A program made the position numbers and the translations under genes. A stretch of DNA of 64,000 nt from assembly GCF_000143415.4 (NCBI RefSeq), contig NW_003314265.1, positions 922,944 to 986,943 on the forward strand, read 5' to 3'. Positions within the stretch are counted from its first letter, which is position 1, and each line of letters opens with the position of its first letter. The stretch is from Selaginella moellendorffii (lineage: Eukaryota > Streptophyta > Lycopodiopsida > Selaginellales > Selaginellaceae). Of this stretch, positions 55,101 to 64,000 are shown piece after piece. A model generated the notes under the pieces. That model saw only the letters and a list, made by a program, of their open reading frames with translations. It had not been told where the DNA came from and did no database searches.

Positions 55101-56309
55101 TAAAGGTCTGGAAGACCTAGTACCTATTGGCAAACCTGTTAAGGTGCCGAGGTGAGATCATTAGGTGATCTTGTGGCTAAATAAGGATAACGTCCTTGTT
55201 TGGGTTAAGGAATAAAGTTCCTAGTTCAAAGTGTTGATTTGAACTATTGATGATGGTGTGGCTTGGTCAAGGTGACCAAGTGGGAAAAGCACCTTAGGGA
55301 AATAAGCTATGTCATTGCGATGGCATAGTGTGTCCAAGGAAAGTAGTCTCTAAAGAGACCCATGAGAGGGTCACAAAGTTGGGCCGAGGATAGAGCCCAC
55401 AGCAGAAGATGCTAAAAGAGACTTACTAGGGGTGAACACCCTAGTCTTGGCAAAACAGAGCCTTTGCTATGGAATCAAAAGAACACCTCAAGGAGGGAGG
55501 TAGAGATTCGATGTTGCTTGGTACAACAATCAATGGATAGGAGCAAAAGATGAGTGGCCAAGATAGGGCCGTGGAATTCCTTGGAAGGAATCCAAGTGAC
55601 AAAGTTAGGCGAGGAACACTAATGTGTTGGACGCTAACAAATTGCAGGAAAGGAAGTGTGTTTCCAAGGATGGATTCCGAATAGCTCCGATTTGGCGAAA
55701 GTGGAAGCTCCAAGGGAGGGAGCGGTAAGGTAGCCAAATGATAGGGCGATGGACAACCCTAGCACAAAGTGTGATAAATGGAACTTAGTGCCCAAGGTGG
55801 CATGAAATAGAAGAGAGGATGATGGTGCCCTCAAGTAATGAACGTCCTAGGATAAGGAAGTGGAGTTGCACAATTTGTGCAATGCAAGGTGTTGGAGACA
55901 CCTAGGAAATTGACTTCCAAAAGTCAAAAGAGTAAAAGTTCCAAAGTGCAAACATTCAATAGATGGAAATTGAGACTACTCGAGAAGGAGTAGTGGGATT
56001 GACTTAGAGAAGGGTCTCTAAGAGGTTTAGCAAGAACTAAACCAATAAAAGGAGAGAACCACTATATGTGGTCTAATCAGTCTCTAAATTGGAGAGACTA
56101 CCCTCCTTAGAGGATAGGCAAGGCATGGTGAGCCTTTGGTGTCAAACCATTAAGGCATATGCAAAAGGCATGGTGACCCTTCAATGTCAAACCATTGACA
56201 AATATTGGCTAGGTGCCAAGGATGGAAATGGTAACACATGCGAGTGTTACTTTACAAAATGGTTTACCGTTTGATGAGGACATCGAACTTCGTCTATGGG
56301 TGGTGGAGT
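52199..56309 (+). other. Internal region of LARD 1, non-coding
   Basis: 4.1 kb without a recognisable retroelement domain. Only short frames with stops in all phases are seen. It is collinear with the interior of LARD 2 (60398-64000), with scattered base changes and small indels. A tandem pair of tRNA-like B-boxes lies at 54748-54790. A PPT-like purine-rich run (ATGGGTGGTGGAG) lies just before the 3' LTR. Confidence 0.85.
54748..54790 (+). promoter_or_regulatory. Two tRNA-like B-box motifs in the LARD 1 interior
   Basis: GGGTTCGAGTCCCGACCC and GGGTTCGAGTCCCAAATC occur about 28 bases apart. Both fit the Pol III B-box GGTTCGANTCC and the T-arm of a tRNA, but no full tRNA cloverleaf is present. 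The same pair is kept in LARD 2 at about 62938-62980. Confidence 0.6.
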
Positions 56310-58108
56310 TGTGAGACACAAAATCCCTAGGCCCCAAAGTGGAGCCGGAAAGGGTGCCACGTGGTAGTGGCTGAAGCGAGAGCCAAACGAGCATAACACG
56401 TTTGGACCAAAAGCTCCGACTCGAAAAGTCAAGAGTGGGAGTGGAACTCCCAACGAAGTGCTCGAGGAACGAGCACGAAGCGAGCAAAAAGCGAGGCTCC
56501 AAAAAGGGACCCAAAAGGACCAACATATGACACGTGGAAGTGTCCGAGATGGACTCGAGTTGGAGTCCGAAGTGGAGTCCGAGATGGACCCGAGTTGGAG
56601 TCTGAAGTGGAGTCCGAGATGGACCCGAGTTGGAGTCCGAAGTGGAGTCCGAGATGGACCCGAGTTAGAGTCCGAAGCGGAGTCCGAGATGGACCCGAGA
56701 TGGAGTCCAAGATGGAGTCCGAAGTGGAGTCCGAGATGGAGTCCGAAGTGGAGTCCGAGGTGGACCCGAGATGGACCTGAGTTGGAGTCCGAGGTGGACC
56801 CGAGATGGACCCGAAATGGAGTCCGAGATGGAGTCCGAGATGGACCCGAGATGGAGTCCGAGATGGAGTCCGAGATGGACCCGAGATGGAGTCCGAGATG
56901 GACCCGAGATGGAGTCCGAGATGGAGTCCGAGATGGAGTCCGAGATGGAGTCCGAAGTCGAGACCGAGACCGGGACCGAGACCGAGACCGAGACCGAGAT
57001 CGGGACCGAGACCGAGGCCGAGGCCAAGACCGAGCCCGAGCCCAAGTCCGAGTCCGAATCCGAGTCCGAATCCGAGTCCGAGTCCGAGTCCGAGTCCGAG
57101 TCCGGAGCCTGAGAGGGTGAAAGCCCAAAGCGTTCGTCTCCCAGACCCTGGGGGGTTTGGTGAGCTCCAAAAGTATAGTAGGGGGAGGACTGCAGTGGAG
57201 CCAGTTTGGCCAGGAAAGGCCAGTTTGGCCCAGGAAGGCCGGACCCAGTGTTGGGTGATGAGCTGCCCACTGGGAAGTCCAAGACTAGAGTGAACACAGA
57301 CCGACAAGCGGGGTAGCTTGGTGAAGTGTTCAAGAGCCGGTTCTAGTTCCCCCGGGAGATCGACTAACCGATGCTCCCAGTCCAAGTGTGGGTGGCATTA
57401 CCTACTTGGATACCTGGTGTGGCTCAACGGAACCTCGCTCTAAGCCCATGGCTAAAGCACCCAAAGGCGGAAGGTGGGGAGAGTACCCATAAGGCCCGCG
57501 TAGGGCCACGGTGTTCCGAAATGTTGTCCCAAAGGCCCAGACTGTGGAAAGGAAGAGGAGTAGTCCTTTGGTGTAGTGACCAAGGATACAGTCGAGTGGT
57601 GAGGAAGTCCCAGAGGACTGTGGGACTTAGTGGTCGGGCCTGTGGGTCTCGATCCAGTGGCAGTGTTGGCAAACACGGCCAGGGGCAGGAAGGGACTTAG
57701 TGGGGACTGACAGAGGGATATTGGGGAAGGCTATTCCCCTTGTCGGTGGGCATCCTAAGGATGCTAAGGAGTGGATCTGAGATGACCACTCACGGATGGT
57801 TTGCCTAGTCTTGGAGAGCCAAGACGGTGATGCAAGTGGTATTGGACTACCAGTGTGGCAAAGGTGATTGGGCATGGCCTTAGCGTAACGGGCTGCTATG
57901 TCGGTGGTACCTTTGAGTGTCGGTCATGGGATCGGACACGTGGAGCACTTGGACCAAGTGCAAATGTTGAGTGGCATGGATGCCATTCTCGGGGCTAGCA
58001 AGTCCCAAGTCCTGGATTGGACTTATGGAGGTTGTGAATGAGACTCCTCCAAGTGGTCAGAGGTGTGGTTAAGTGACTAAAGTAGAATGGAAAATTTAGT
58101 CGCTTACA
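56310..58108 (+). repeat. 3' LTR of LARD 1 (1799 bases)
   Basis: Begins TGTGAGACAC and ends GCTTACA. Its minisatellite lies at 56541-57110. Within 57345-57640 it shares about 15 variants with the LARD 2 LTR rather than with its own 5' partner. Confidence 0.9.
56541..57110 (+). repeat. 12-base / 6-base minisatellite in the LARD 3' LTR
   Basis: Same units as at 50625-51195 with a slightly different number and order. All long open frames here are repeat shadows. Confidence 0.93.
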
Positions 58109-58706
58109 CATAAAAGACCTCTTGTTATAAAAATAAATTTAGAAAGTGAACATTAGATGCACTTATGTCGAGTGAACCCTTTGATGATACTCTTAAAAAA
58201 AAGATAAATGGGTCACTGGTTTATTTGCATAAGGTCCCTTTGCTACTTGTGCAACTCCTCATTTCTTGAAAACATTTTAATATCTAGACTTTCCATTGCA
58301 ACAACACTAACAAAATATTATTAATGCCAAGGTCTCCACTTAGGAAATGAAAGTTGCCAATCCAGAAAATGCTGACAATGTCGATAAGTGTGACAAACTT
58401 TATTATACACCCAATAATGGACATCATAGGCACGACCACATCCTCGCCCTTGTCTTTGAACTTGGGCAACAACAACATCAACCTCCATTGGAATAGGATT
58501 GTCTCCCATAGAAAGTGGAGTTGAAAGACGTGCAATGAAAAGTGGAAGAAATGACATTTTATAATATTGTGCCAAGTGAAGAGCATTGCTAAGGATGGCA
58601 AAAGTAAATGCATGTACAAGTTTTTTAAAATCTTAATAAAGTGTTGGCCATAACATTCCCAACTTAATCCACTCTGATATATTTGGCTTTACACGGAGCA
58701 AGAGGC
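58109..58706 (-). pseudogene. Gypsy 2 gag remnant
   Basis: The minus strand carries NKVCHTYRHCQHFLDW (zinc-knuckle region, about 58340-58400). It continues to KPNISEWIKLG-type sequence matching gypsy 1 at about 29730-30140. It is cut at 58706 by LARD 2. Confidence 0.75.
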
Positions 58707-58929
58707 TATGAGACACAAATCCCTAAGCCCCAAAGTGGAGTTGAAAGGGTGCCACGTGGTAGTGGCCGAAGCAAAAACTAAACGAGCGTAACACGTTTGG
58801 ACTAAAAAGCTCCGACTTGAAAAGGTCGAGAATGGGAGTGGAACTTTTAACGAAGTGCTCGAGGAACGAGCATGAAGCGAGCAATAAGCAAGGCTCTAAA
58901 AAGGGACCCAAAAAGGACCAACACATGAC

Positions 58930-59360
58930 ACGTGGAAGTGTCCGAGATGGACCCGAGTTGGGGTCCGAAGTGGAGTCCGAGATGGAGTCCGAGACGCAGT
59001 CCGAGATGGACCCGAGATGGAGTCTGAGATGAAGTCCGAGATGGAGTCTGAGATGGAGTCCGAGATGGACCTGAGATGGACCCGAGATGGAGTCCGAGAT
59101 GGAGTCCGAGATGGAGTCCGAGATGGACCCGAGATGGAGTCTGAGATGGAGTCTGAGATGGCCCCGAGATGGAGTCCGAGATGGAGTCCGAGATGGACCC
59201 GAGATGGACCCGAGATGGAGTCCGAGATGGACCCGAGATGGAGTCCGAGATGGAGTCCGAGATGGAACCGAGACTGAGACCGAGACCGAGTCCGAGTCCG
59301 AAACCGGGACTGAGACCGAGTCTGAGTCCGAGTTCGAGCCCGAGTCCGAGTCCAAATACT
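58930..59360 (+). repeat. 12-base / 6-base minisatellite in the LARD 2 LTR
   Basis: A shorter and more diverged version of the GAGATGGAGTCC array, ending in GAGTCC/GAGACC units. A G homopolymer of about 11 bases lies at 59405-59415. Confidence 0.9.
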
Positions 59361-62304
59361 AATACAGGTAGTTGGGTGAAAGCCCAAAGCGATCGTCCCC
59401 CAAGGGGGGGGGGGGCTACGGGGGGTTCCAAAAGTATAGTAGGGAGAGTGTGGGGGTTGGAGCCCAGTGGAGCCAATTTGGCTAGAAAAGGTCAGTTTGG
59501 CCTTGGGAAGGCCAATTTGGCCCAGGAAGGCCATACCTAGTGTTGGGTGATGAGCTGACCACTGGGAAGTCCAAGACTAGAGTGAATACGGACCGACAAG
59601 CGGGGTAGCTTGGTGAAGTGTTCAAGAGCCGGTTCTAATTCCCCCGGGAGATCGACTGACCGATGCTCCTAGTCCAAGTGTGGGTGGCACTACCTACTTG
59701 GATACCTGGTGTGGCTCAACGGAACCTTGCTCTAAGCCCATGGCTAAAGCACCCAAAGGCGGAAGGCGGGGAGAGTACCCATAAGGCCCGCGTAGGGCCA
59801 CGGTGTTCCGAAATGTTGTCCCAAAGGCCCAGACTGTGGAAAGGAAGAGGAGTAGTCCTCTGGTGTAGTGACTAAGGATACAGTCGAGTGGTGAGGAAGT
59901 CCCAGAGGACTGTGGGACTTAGTGGTCGGGCCTGTGGGCCTCGATCCAGTGGCAGTGTTGGCGAACACGGCCATGGGCAGAAAGGGACTTGGTGAAGACC
60001 GGAAAAGGGATATTGGGGAAGGCTATTCCCAATATCTGTGGGCATCCTAAGGATGTTAAGGAGTGGATTTGGAATGATCACTCATAGACGGATGGCCCAG
60101 TCCTTGAGAGATGGGACTGTGATGCCGGTGGTGTTAGACCACCGGTGTGATCGAGGTAAAGGGGCATGGCTTTAGCGTAACGGGCTGATATGTCGGTGGT
60201 ACCTTGGGGTGTCGGTCAGGGGATCGGACACGTGGAGCACTTGGATCAAGTGCAAAGGTTGAGTGGCAGAGATGCCATTTTCGGGGCTAGCAAGCCAAGT
60301 CTAAAATAGGACTTATGGAGGTTGTGAGTAAGACTCCTCCAAGTGGTTGGAGGTGTGGTTAAATGAGTAAAGTAGAATGAAAATTTAGTCCCTTACAACT
60401 TGGTATTGGAGTTGTTCCTTATTTTGACTTTTATTGGTGCTCAAGTATATCACCACTGGTGTTTGCATCGGAAGGTCCTAGGAGTGGGCCTATCCTTGAG
60501 GAGTAGCAAGTCGGGAAGACATGGCTCTCCATTACAGTTCATGTGTGAACTTGTAGGTAAGGTGGTGGATAGAAAAGGGCCAATAATGGAACGACTTTGG
60601 GATCTTGGGAACAGTATAAGGGTTTCCTCAGAGAGCTGAGGATGTGATCCAGATGAGCGTTTGATGCAGCAAACGAACTAATGTAGTTGTGGTAAACAAC
60701 TATAGTTGGGATCACGGGAAAGATGCAGACTCCAAAACAATAAAGGAGTCACAAGATTACCCTTATATGGTTGAGGTTGGTACTTATAAATTTGAGACCG
60801 GAATTGTTGACCGTGGGAGGTCAAATACAGAAGAGGACACCAGTCCTTGAAATGGTAGCCGAGGCTACCTCTAATAAATGTTGGAACAACGCAAGGAGTT
60901 GGGGGTGTACTTAAAAATGAGTTGCTATTCTCATCACATGGACAAGTAGTTATAAGGGGCAAAGGTTAGCCCCAAGAAAATCATCAACTGTTAGAGTAAC
61001 ACTTGCAAAGATTGTCCTTGTGAGTAGGACATGAATACAAGAAGTTGTATTCCAGTGAGTTGGCACCTCTAAGACTGAGACCTCGCAGGTTGTTGGATTA
61101 GCAAAGTCCAAAATGCTGGATGACTCAAGTGGAGTTAGGGAATGGTCCTAAAGGATTGGTTGGAGCATTTGGACTGAGGCGTATGGTGCCCCATGAGGTA
61201 TGGGGAGGATCATAAAATCTAAATATGAGAATAGTAGGTATTTCATTGATGGTAGAATGTGCCATACTAAAGTTGTGGGAAAAATGTTCCCAGAAAAAAG
61301 CAACTTTGGCCCAGAGTTGGGTGCAAACACTATGGTGCGGTGCTAACGGATAGTTAGCATGGGGAACAACTATATTGGTTTTGGCAAAGACCTAGACACT
61401 AATAAGTAGTGTCATAAGGGTAGGCTCGTGGGGCCGATAGTGTGGAAACACCAAATGTGCCAAGGGGTGATACCTTGAGGTTATGATGGTGGGTTCATAA
61501 GAACCCCTTGCCAAGGGAATCCCAACGGAAGCGGGAATGGCATGGCCTAAGCTGGAAGGCATGCGGTTGGAGTGTGGTGACCCAGATAATGATGGAGGTG
61601 TGGAAGCACCAAGCAATGAGTTGTAGGACTTGACAACTATGGGGCAACTAAGCAAGAAGTGCAAGATAATTGGTTAAATGGGTAGAAGGTAGCTACCCAA
61701 GACTTCTTAATGGCATAAGGAAGTTAGATATACCCTTACGGGGGATAAATTGTTTATGTTGCAATATAGTAAGTCAATGTTGTAAATGGAAATGCCCATT
61801 GTCAGGAGGCCATCATTGGGACACCCAAACACTCTAGAATACCAAGAGGTGGTGTTTCGTGTCGCAAGGGCAATAGATAAGGCCCAAGGGACTAAGTCCC
61901 TAACGAATGATGGATAGTAGGTGCTATCCAAATGTCCAAGGTTGTGGAGACAAGAGAAGACTGTCTACCCGAATTGGACAAAGCCAAAAAAGGAATTTTG
62001 GCAAGGTTAGTGATGGGCATGTAAAGGCCCATAAGCAACAACGTTAATCCTAATGTGTGGGATTATAAAGTGAGCATGCCCAAGATTGAGGAACCACTCC
62101 CTAGGCTATCGGGTAGGTTCATCCTTAAGAATACTTGTTAAGGCATAGTAAAATGTGCAAAGCTATCCTCCTAGTCTGGAGGAGAATAACCAAATGAAAC
62201 ATATAAGGCCAAAAGGCAAATAATATTGGGATGGAACTGAACCATAGAAATTAAAGGGCATATCCAACGGTGGTTATGCAAGTTGGGAGTGGAGAATCAA
62301 AAGG

Positions 62305-62580
62305 GTGCTCGAAGATGTTATTGCTAGCAACTGTGATACCATGGAGAGTCTAAAATATGGAATTGTCCATGTTAGACTATATGGCAACTATAAAGCTTGC
62401 GAAAAGGGAAGCCTTAGCAAGTTAAGGGACAGAGTTCCTTCAAGGTTCCCAAAGACGATTCTAGGTAACTTAGTACCTAGAAAGGCCAAGTGTAAATTGT
62501 TCATGGAACGCACGAAATCAGAGTGGCGCAGCAGAAGCGTGGTCTTGAAGCTTGCCATGAGGCAAGGCTATCAAGGTTAG
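62305..62580 (+). other. 91-codon open frame shared by both LARD copies
   Basis: The frame (start near MESLKYGIVHVRLYGN) is open in LARD 2. The matching LARD 1 stretch (about 54120-54385) has one in-frame TAG near 54254. The peptide is basic (KRTK/KSEWRSRS) and resembles nothing I recognise. It could be a chance frame or a fossil of gag; I do not claim a gene. Confidence 0.25.
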
Positions 62581-64000
62581 GGAAGTAGTTCCCGAGTGTT
62601 CAAAGAGAGGGCTTTGAACGAAAATCGATGGTCAAGGACTTTCACGCTTATGCAGGAACCATATTACAGTGGTCAGAGGATTTGCCAAGCGAGATTGGCA
62701 TGTCGGGGGAACAAATACCCTAGGTGATAACTTCAAAAAGGGTGGGCCATGGGGCCAAGCATGGAGGAGTCCATGCATGATCACAGACTTGTCAAGTGAG
62801 AGGACTTGGCAGTGTGAAGGAACTAGGTTCTTAAGCTGTGATCTGTAGCGCGTTTTAAATATAAGTTGGTGCACCAACGTGATGAATCATGCCAGGCATC
62901 CTGGGTGATGCCGTCTGTAAATGCATATACGGAGGTTGGGTTCGAGTCCCGACCCTTTAGTGCTTGGGTTCGAGTCCCAAATCACTAGGGCGTGGTGATG
63001 GTTTGGAATATGAGGACACTCATATTTCGGTGGTCATGGACTCTCAGTGAGGAGACTAGCTTGGGCACACCGTTAAGTGGGGGATGCTCCGGAGTCGTGA
63101 TACACGGTTAGATTGCTTAGTGTGGTTCGGCATATCTAACTTGAACACTTTGGTGCGAGTGGCACCAAGGACGTGGTGAATGAGATGGGGACACCCAGTC
63201 TCAGTTGCTATGGACCCTTGGCCGGAAGGGCTAACTTGGGCACACCGCCAAGTGTGGGGGATGCCCCCGGGGTCATGGTCAACAAGTTAAAGGTCTGGGA
63301 GATCTAGTACTTATTCGCAAACCTGTTAAGGTGTCAAGATTAGATCACTAGGTGATCGTATGGCTAAACAAGGACGAAGTCCTTTTGAGGTTAAGGAACA
63401 AGGTTTCTAGTTCAAAGCATTGATTTGAACTATTGATAATGGTGTGGCTTGGTCAAGATGACCAAGTGGGAAGGACACCTAAGGGAAATGAACTACAACG
63501 ATACAATGGTATTATGAATTCAAGAAAGTAGTCTCTAGAAAGGACCTATGGGAAGGTCACAATGTTGGGCCGTGGAAGGGGCCCATAGCAGAAGTTGCTA
63601 AAGAGACCTACTAGGGGTGAGCACCCTCTGGACTTGGCAAAGTGGAGCTTTGCCATGGAACCAAAAGAATACCTCAAGGAGGGAGGTAGTGATCCTTTGT
63701 TGCTTGATGCAATAATCAATGGATAGGAGCAAAAGATTAGTGGCCAAGTTTGGGCCCTGGAATTTAATGGGAGGAATCCAAATGGCGAGGTTAGCCAAAG
63801 AACACTAATGTATTTGATGCTAACGGATTGCGGGAAAGGAAGTGGACTTCCAATGTTAAATTCCCAAGTGCTCCAATTTGGCAAAGTAAAAGCTCCAAGT
63901 GAGGAGCGGCAAAGTAGCCAAAGGATAGGGCTGTGGACGATGATAATTGGAACGTAATGCCAAGGGTGGCACAAAATAGAAAAGAGGAGGATGGTGCCCT

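Larger units (their letters stand above)
50389..58108 (+). mobile_element. LARD-type non-coding LTR retrotransposon 1 (7.7 kb)
   Basis: Two long direct repeats (50389-52198 and 56310-58108) begin TGTGAGACACAAAATCCC and end TTAGTCGCTTACA, with TG..CA ends. A primer-binding site TAGTATCAGAGC follows at 52202-52213. Flanks CATAG (50384-50388) and CATAA (58109-58113) fit a 5-base duplication. The insertion lies in the protease region of gypsy 2, and removal restores the gypsy 1 order near 30310. The 4.1 kb centre has no gag, protease, RT, RNase H or integrase motif on either strand. Long LTRs with a large conserved non-coding interior are the definition of a LARD, so it would need proteins from another element. 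The strand is set by the primer-binding site. Confidence 0.88.
40196..58706 (-). mobile_element. Ty3/gypsy LTR retrotransposon 2, decayed, heavily nested
   Basis: A second copy of the gypsy 1 family in reverse orientation. Its pieces lie at about 40196-41457 (3' LTR start, polypurine tract, integrase), 47422-47659 and 47822-48882 (pol linker, RNase H, RT), 49589-50388 (RT start, protease) and 58109-58706 (gag with the CHTYRHC knuckle). The 3' LTR begins TGACATGAGG at 40251, after a polypurine tract AAGAGGAGGGGA (minus strand, about 40252-40263). Each interruption restores the gypsy 1 order when removed, which proves the nesting. The 5' end of the element lies beyond the LARD 2 copy, outside the window. 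Confidence 0.85.
58707..64000 (+). mobile_element. LARD-type LTR retrotransposon 2 (partial, runs off the window)
   Basis: The 5' LTR is 58707-60397 (TATGAGACAC start, CCTTACA end), followed by a primer-binding site TGGTATTGGAGT (60401-60412), a worn form of TGGTATCAGAGC. It is inserted in gag of gypsy 2: the host sequence just left matches gypsy 1 at about 29725. The interior is collinear with LARD 1 and continues to base 64000 without a 3' LTR. Base changes, a shortened LTR and the decayed primer site suggest an older insertion than LARD 1. The right target-site copy cannot be seen. Confidence 0.85.

Noticed and set aside
56247-57385. Open frames of 220-318 codons on both strands
   Set aside because: Same minisatellite in the 3' LTR of LARD 1.

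Overview
The window looks like nuclear DNA of a plant, most likely a lycophyte of the Selaginella type. Coding exons are separated by very short GT-AG introns, many of 50-60 bases. The genes belong to plant families (XBAT35-type ankyrin/RING ligase, GBF-interacting protein, peroxisomal acyl-activating enzyme, purple acid phosphatase, SAC3-like), and the remainder is plant-type LTR retrotransposon sequence. The species is an inference; no organelle or bacterial signal is seen. There is one assembly gap (3160-3501).

Gene-rich part, 1-25955. From the left: a partial coiled-coil protein (-), tRNA-Ser(CGA) (+), an AT-rich stretch with the gap, a small secreted 8-cysteine LTP-like protein (-), an ankyrin-RING E3 ligase of the XBAT34/35 type (-), a G3BP-like NTF2+RRM protein (-), a GBF-interacting-protein-1-like protein (-), a peroxisomal acyl-activating enzyme ending in SKL (+), a purple acid phosphatase (-), the ribosome-biogenesis WD40 protein UTP18 (-), a membrane-anchored acidic protein of unknown function (+), a DPY30-like COMPASS subunit (-), an FAD-dependent monooxygenase (+) and an FYV7-like rRNA-processing protein (+). 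Packing is tight: 38 bases separate the convergent stop codons of the acyl-activating enzyme and the phosphatase, 128 bases separate the divergent starts of DPY30 and the monooxygenase, and 33 bases separate the monooxygenase stop from the FYV7 start. Telo-box-like motifs (AAACCCTA or its complement) recur near 5' ends, including both ribosome-biogenesis genes. The genes do not form one pathway.

Repeat part, 25956-64000. An AT-rich spacer leads into a decayed Ty3/gypsy element (+, about 27804-33642). Its 5' LTR is split by a TRIM, and its 3' end is followed by part of the same LTR in inverted orientation. Next come an auxin-response-factor PB1 fragment, a roughly 0.7 kb sequence in three tandem copies, and the 3' part of a SAC3-like gene (-, 37050-40195). 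That gene is split by a 1358-base Merlin-type DNA transposon.

The right third is one large nested structure. A second gypsy copy (-) runs from about 40196 past 58706. It has been opened by a 6 kb TIR element (41458-47421) carrying a GC-rich 96-base palindromic satellite, by a 162-base solo LTR (47660-47821), by a second TRIM (48883-49588), by a 7.7 kb non-coding LTR element of LARD type (50389-58108), and by a related LARD copy (58707 to beyond the window). Most junctions are placed by target-site duplications and by comparison with the uninterrupted first gypsy copy. The most notable points are the Merlin element inside a SAC3 reading frame, the satellite, the LARD family with mosaic LTRs, and the inverted-LTR gypsy element.
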